A DNA stretch of 7,719 nt, from assembly GCA_030529125.1 (NCBI GenBank), contig JAUMXP010000079.1, forward strand, positions 1 through 7,719, given 5' to 3'. Shown piece by piece: positions 6,440 through 7,719 of this stretch (position 1 is the stretch's first letter; each line of letters opens with the position of its first letter). Both the position numbers and the translations under genes were made by a program. The DNA comes from Eubacteriales bacterium (GTDB lineage Bacteria; Bacillota; Clostridia; Oscillospirales; Acutalibacteraceae). The notes beneath the pieces were generated by a model. That model was given only the letters and a program-made list of their open reading frames with translations. It searched no databases and had not been told where the DNA came from.

Positions 6440-6883
6440 ATGGCATATACAGAAAAGGTAATGGATCACTTTGCTAATCCTAGAAACGTAGGTGAAATCG
6501 CAGACGCTTCAGGTATTGGCGAAGTTGGTAACTCTAAATGCGGCGATATCATGAAAATGTACATCAAAGTCGAGGACAACGTTATCGTTGACTGCAAGTT
6601 CAAGACTTTCGGTTGCGGTGCCGCTATCGCAACAAGCTCAATGGCAACAGAACTTATCAAAGGCAAGACTATCGATGAAGCTCTACAGCTCACAAACAAA
6701 GCCGTTATGGAAGCTCTTGACGGTTTGCCACCAGTAAAGGTGCACTGCTCTGTTCTTGCTGAGCAGGCTATCAAAGCAGCTTTAGCTGACTACTACACAC
6801 GTCAGGGCATCGACCCAGAGCCAATCGTAGGTAAAATTCAGGAATGTGATCACGATCACGGATGTGGCTGTTCTGATTTTTAA
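6440..6883 (+). CDS. nifU: Fe-S cluster assembly scaffold protein, NifU N-terminal/IscU type
   Basis: Scaffold on which sulfur from the desulfurase and iron are assembled into Fe-S clusters. The 147-residue protein begins MAYTEKVMDHFANPRNVG, the usual family start, and contains the three conserved cysteines: C34 in SKCGD (with D36), C59 in FGCGAA and C103 in HCSVLA (with H102). It has only the IscU-like domain; the ferredoxin-like and C-terminal domains of full NifU are absent. The frame is open upstream to an ATG at 6401, but that would add 13 basic residues overlapping nifS and lacks the family start, so ATG 6440 is chosen. Unusual is the tail CDHDHGCGCSDF (136-147), rich in possible metal ligands. 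It is two bases downstream of nifS and is the last gene before a terminator; mnmA, a common next gene in clostridial nifS-nifU loci, is absent here. Confidence 0.95.
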   Translation: MAYTEKVMDHFANPRNVGEIADASGIGEVGNSKCGDIMKMYIKVEDNVIVDCKFKTFGCGAAIATSSMATELIKGKTIDEALQLTNKAVMEALDGLPPVKVHCSVLAEQAIKAALADYYTRQGIDPEPIVGKIQECDHDHGCGCSDF

Positions 6884-6898
6884 TTCCTTAGAAGAAAC

Positions 6899-6934
6899 AA
6901 ACCGGCAGGATATAACCTGTCGGTTTTATTTTTT
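6899..6934 (+). terminator. Intrinsic terminator of the rnhA-nifS-nifU operon (probably bidirectional)
   Basis: AAACCGGCAGG (6899-6909), loop ATATAA, then CCTGTCGGTTT (6916-6926): an 11-bp stem with one G-U pair, followed by TTTTATTTTTT to 6934. It starts 16 bases after the nifU stop. On the minus strand the same stem is followed by TTTGTTTCTTCT, so it could also stop read-through from nrdR. Confidence 0.93.
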
Positions 6935-6944
6935 GTATAGCGAA

Positions 6945-6970
6945 AGGCACCCGCCGAATTGCGAGTGCCT
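6945..6970 (-). terminator. Hairpin downstream of nrdR, probable terminator with a short U-run
   Basis: On the minus strand AGGCACTCGC, loop AATTCG, then GCGGGTGCCT: a 10-bp stem with one G-U pair, 35 bases after the nrdR stop. Only TTT follows, so termination here may be partial and completed by the hairpin at 6899-6926 just beyond. Confidence 0.65.
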
Positions 6971-7005
6971 CAGACAGAACATCTATATACTTTGGATGGA
7001 GGAGA

Positions 7006-7461
7006 TTATTTCTCATTTAAAAGCTTGTTAAGTTCTTCCATAAATGTGTTGATGTCCTTGAACTGTCTGTATACAGACGCAAAGCGGACATAAGCAACCT
7101 CATCTACGTTTTTGAGCTGTTCCATTGTGAGTTCACCGATATAGCCTGATGTAACCTCACGGTCTAAGCTTGACTGAAGCGAAGCTTCAATGCTGTCAAC
7201 GATCTTTTCGATCTGACCGATGGATACAGGTCTCTTCTCACATGCACGCAGGATACCTGCAGTGAGTTTATTTCTATCAAAAACTTCTCTAGATTTATCG
7301 CGCTTAACAACGATAATCGGAACTGTTTCAATAACCTCATGAGTAGTAAAACGCTTAGCACAGCTCAAGCACTCTCTACGACGACGTATACGCTCACCCT
7401 CATCAGCAGGACGTGAATCGATTACTTTGCTCTCTTCATAACCGCAATATGGACATTTCAT
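7006..7461 (-). CDS. nrdR: Transcriptional repressor NrdR of ribonucleotide reductase genes
   Basis: Zinc-ribbon/ATP-cone repressor that senses ATP and dATP and binds 16-bp NrdR boxes to shut down ribonucleotide reductase genes. The 151-residue length is typical. The N-terminal zinc ribbon has C3-x2-C6 and C31-x2-C34, with the characteristic SRPADEGERIRRRREC stretch (16-31). The ATP-cone domain covers about 46-136, starting VPIIVVKRDKSREVFDRNKL and containing VAYVRFASVYRQF. I start at ATG 7461-7459, giving the family start MKCPYCG, with GTGGGGTG six bases upstream. A GTG at 7470-7468 would add three residues but overlaps that binding site. It faces the nifU operon tail to tail and is followed by a hairpin. 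NrdR-box-like sites in its own promoter suggest autoregulation (inference). Confidence 0.96.
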   Translation of the reverse strand: MKCPYCGYEESKVIDSRPADEGERIRRRRECLSCAKRFTTHEVIETVPIIVVKRDKSREVFDRNKLTAGILRACEKRPVSIGQIEKIVDSIEASLQSSLDREVTSGYIGELTMEQLKNVDEVAYVRFASVYRQFKDINTFMEELNKLLNEK

Positions 7462-7467
7462 TATGTG

Positions 7468-7475
7468 CACCCCAC
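7468..7475 (-). promoter_or_regulatory. Ribosome binding site of nrdR that decides its start
   Basis: GTGGGGTG on the minus strand ends six bases before ATG 7461-7459. The in-frame GTG at 7470-7468 lies inside this site and so cannot be the main start. Confidence 0.65.
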
Positions 7476-7486
7476 ATATAGTTTTA

Positions 7487-7618
7487 TTATTCTCTGTAGA
7501 AATTATAACACAATATATAGATAAAACAAGTTATATTTTTGTAACATATAGTTACATCTTGTATATATATTATCGCTAAATATGCAAATTTTACGATGAA
7601 TTCTAAGTAAAAATGCAT
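7487..7618 (-). CDS. Possible 43-codon small ORF upstream of nrdR
   Basis: An ATG at 7618-7616 is preceded by a perfect AAGGAGG (7632-7626) at seven bases, the best ribosome binding site in this region, and opens a 43-codon frame ending in TAA 25 bases before the nrdR ATG. The product starts MHFYLEF and is rich in Ile, Tyr and Phe, with a weakly hydrophobic stretch around residues 8-19. I do not recognise it. Against it, the whole frame is AT-rich and runs through the nrdR promoter and NrdR-box-like sites, and the amino-acid make-up is what random AT-rich DNA would give. It could be a leader peptide on a longer nrdR transcript or mere coincidence. Confidence 0.2.
   Translation of the reverse strand: MHFYLEFIVKFAYLAIIYIQDVTICYKNITCFIYILCYNFYRE
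7502..7529 (-). promoter_or_regulatory. Extended -10 promoter of nrdR
   Basis: On the minus strand TTGTTT (7529-7524), a 16-base spacer and a perfect TATAAT (7507-7502), preceded by TG one base upstream (TGTTATAAT). Transcription would start near 7495, about 34 bases before the nrdR ATG. The spacer is almost filled by an NrdR-box-like sequence. Confidence 0.75.
7507..7522. promoter_or_regulatory. NrdR box 1, inside the nrdR promoter
   Basis: ACACAATATATAGATA matches 13 of 16 positions of the NrdR-box consensus as I recall it (acaCwAtATaTwGtgt), with the whole ten-base core intact. It lies between the -35 and -10 of nrdR, where a bound repressor would block RNA polymerase. Confidence 0.65.
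7539..7554. promoter_or_regulatory. Weaker NrdR-box-like site, 32 bp from box 1
   Basis: TTGTAACATATAGTTA keeps eight of ten core positions of the NrdR box but only 9 of 16 overall. Its start is 32 bp from that of box 1, about three helical turns, the usual arrangement of NrdR-box pairs. It overlaps a perfect dyad, TGTAAC-ATATA-GTTACA (7540-7556), which could instead serve another regulator. Confidence 0.35.
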
Positions 7619-7635
7619 TTTCCGCCCTCCTTAAA

Positions 7636-7651
7636 CCACAATATATATGTT
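7636..7651. promoter_or_regulatory. NrdR-box-like site 3
   Basis: CCACAATATATATGTT matches 12 of 16 consensus positions, with a nine-of-ten core. It is 25 bp from the next site, which is not a whole number of helical turns, so whether the two act as a pair is uncertain. Confidence 0.4.
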
Positions 7652-7659
7652 TAAAATCT

Positions 7660-7688
7660 TTAACCATATATAGTGTTTCGGATAAAAT
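7660..7688 (+). promoter_or_regulatory. Possible promoter pointing right, out of the window
   Basis: TTAACC (7660-7665), a 17-base spacer and TAAAAT (7683-7688). The -35 is only four of six to consensus and the region is AT-rich, so this is tentative. If real, it would drive a gene beyond the right edge and be covered by NrdR-box-like site 4. Confidence 0.3.
7661..7676. promoter_or_regulatory. NrdR-box-like site 4
   Basis: TAACCATATATAGTGT matches 13 of 16 consensus positions, with one complete half (ATATATAGTGT). It overlaps the -35 and spacer of a candidate plus-strand promoter pointing out of the window. Confidence 0.5.
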
Positions 7689-7719
7689 ATGTAAAATTAT
7701 GGTTATAAACCCATTATTT

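Larger units (their letters stand above)
7471..7719. other. AT-rich regulatory region upstream of nrdR, to the window edge
   Basis: No confident gene is present. It contains the nrdR promoter, several NrdR-box-like sites, a perfect 17-bp dyad (7540-7556), a small ORF candidate, and a tentative outward promoter. The last 30 bases show only AT-rich sequence and a short GGTT-ATA-AACC repeat (7701-7711); no ribosome binding site or gene start is visible before the edge. Confidence 0.6.

Noticed and set aside
6466..6774. 102-codon minus-strand frame opposite nifU
   Set aside because: It is antisense to a well-supported gene and shows no ribosome binding site or recognisable motif.
6846..7031. 61-codon plus-strand frame across the nifU end and the terminators
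   Set aside because: It reads through the nifU stop region in another frame and through two terminator hairpins, with no ribosome binding site and no family resemblance.
7169..7194. Inverted repeat TGAAGC-GAA-GCTTCA inside nrdR
   Set aside because: It lies within coding sequence made of ordinary codons, has no U-run, and is short enough to be chance.
7462..7470. GTG start three codons upstream for nrdR
   Set aside because: The GTG lies inside the GTGGGGTG ribosome binding site; MKCPYCG at 7461 is the family start with good spacing.

Overview
This window looks like ordinary chromosomal housekeeping DNA from a low-to-moderate GC Gram-positive bacterium, most likely class Clostridia (an Oscillospiraceae/Ruminococcaceae-type organism is my best guess from gene order and protein style; this is inference). 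The supporting evidence is the gdpP-rplI-dnaB order known from Firmicutes, a Firmicute-type RNase J, strong AAGGAGG-like ribosome binding sites, TTG starts on about half the genes, and a NifS/NifU-style iron-sulfur pair.

Layout. On the minus strand, reading right to left from about 4570 to 1, is a tight four-gene operon: rnj (RNase J), gdpP (c-di-AMP phosphodiesterase), rplI (ribosomal protein L9) and the first 53 codons of dnaB (replicative helicase), which runs off the left edge. A 339-base divergent intergenic region (4452-4790) carries a good sigma-A-type promoter in each direction and a hairpin in the rnj leader. On the plus strand is a second operon: rnhA (RNase HI), a NifS/IscS-type cysteine desulfurase and a NifU/IscU-type scaffold protein with a Cys/His-rich tail. 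It ends at a strong intrinsic terminator. Converging on it from the right is nrdR, the ATP-cone repressor of ribonucleotide reductase genes, with its own hairpin downstream of the stop codon.

The last ~250 bases (7462-7719) hold no convincing gene. They are AT-rich and contain several 16-bp matches to the NrdR box. One lies inside the nrdR promoter, with a weaker partner 32 bp away, and a second group lies nearer the right edge. This suggests that nrdR is autoregulated and that something just outside the window, perhaps a ribonucleotide reductase gene, is also in the regulon.

How the genes work together: RNase J and RNase HI remove RNA, GdpP sets c-di-AMP levels, L9 and DnaB belong to translation and replication, the desulfurase and scaffold build Fe-S clusters, and NrdR tunes dNTP supply. 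I see no mobile element, CRISPR array, tRNA, rRNA, toxin-antitoxin pair or defence system, and no clearly undescribed system. The most worthwhile leads are the NrdR-box cluster, a 43-codon frame with a perfect ribosome binding site inside that region, the rnj leader hairpin, and the metal-ligand-rich tail of the scaffold protein.
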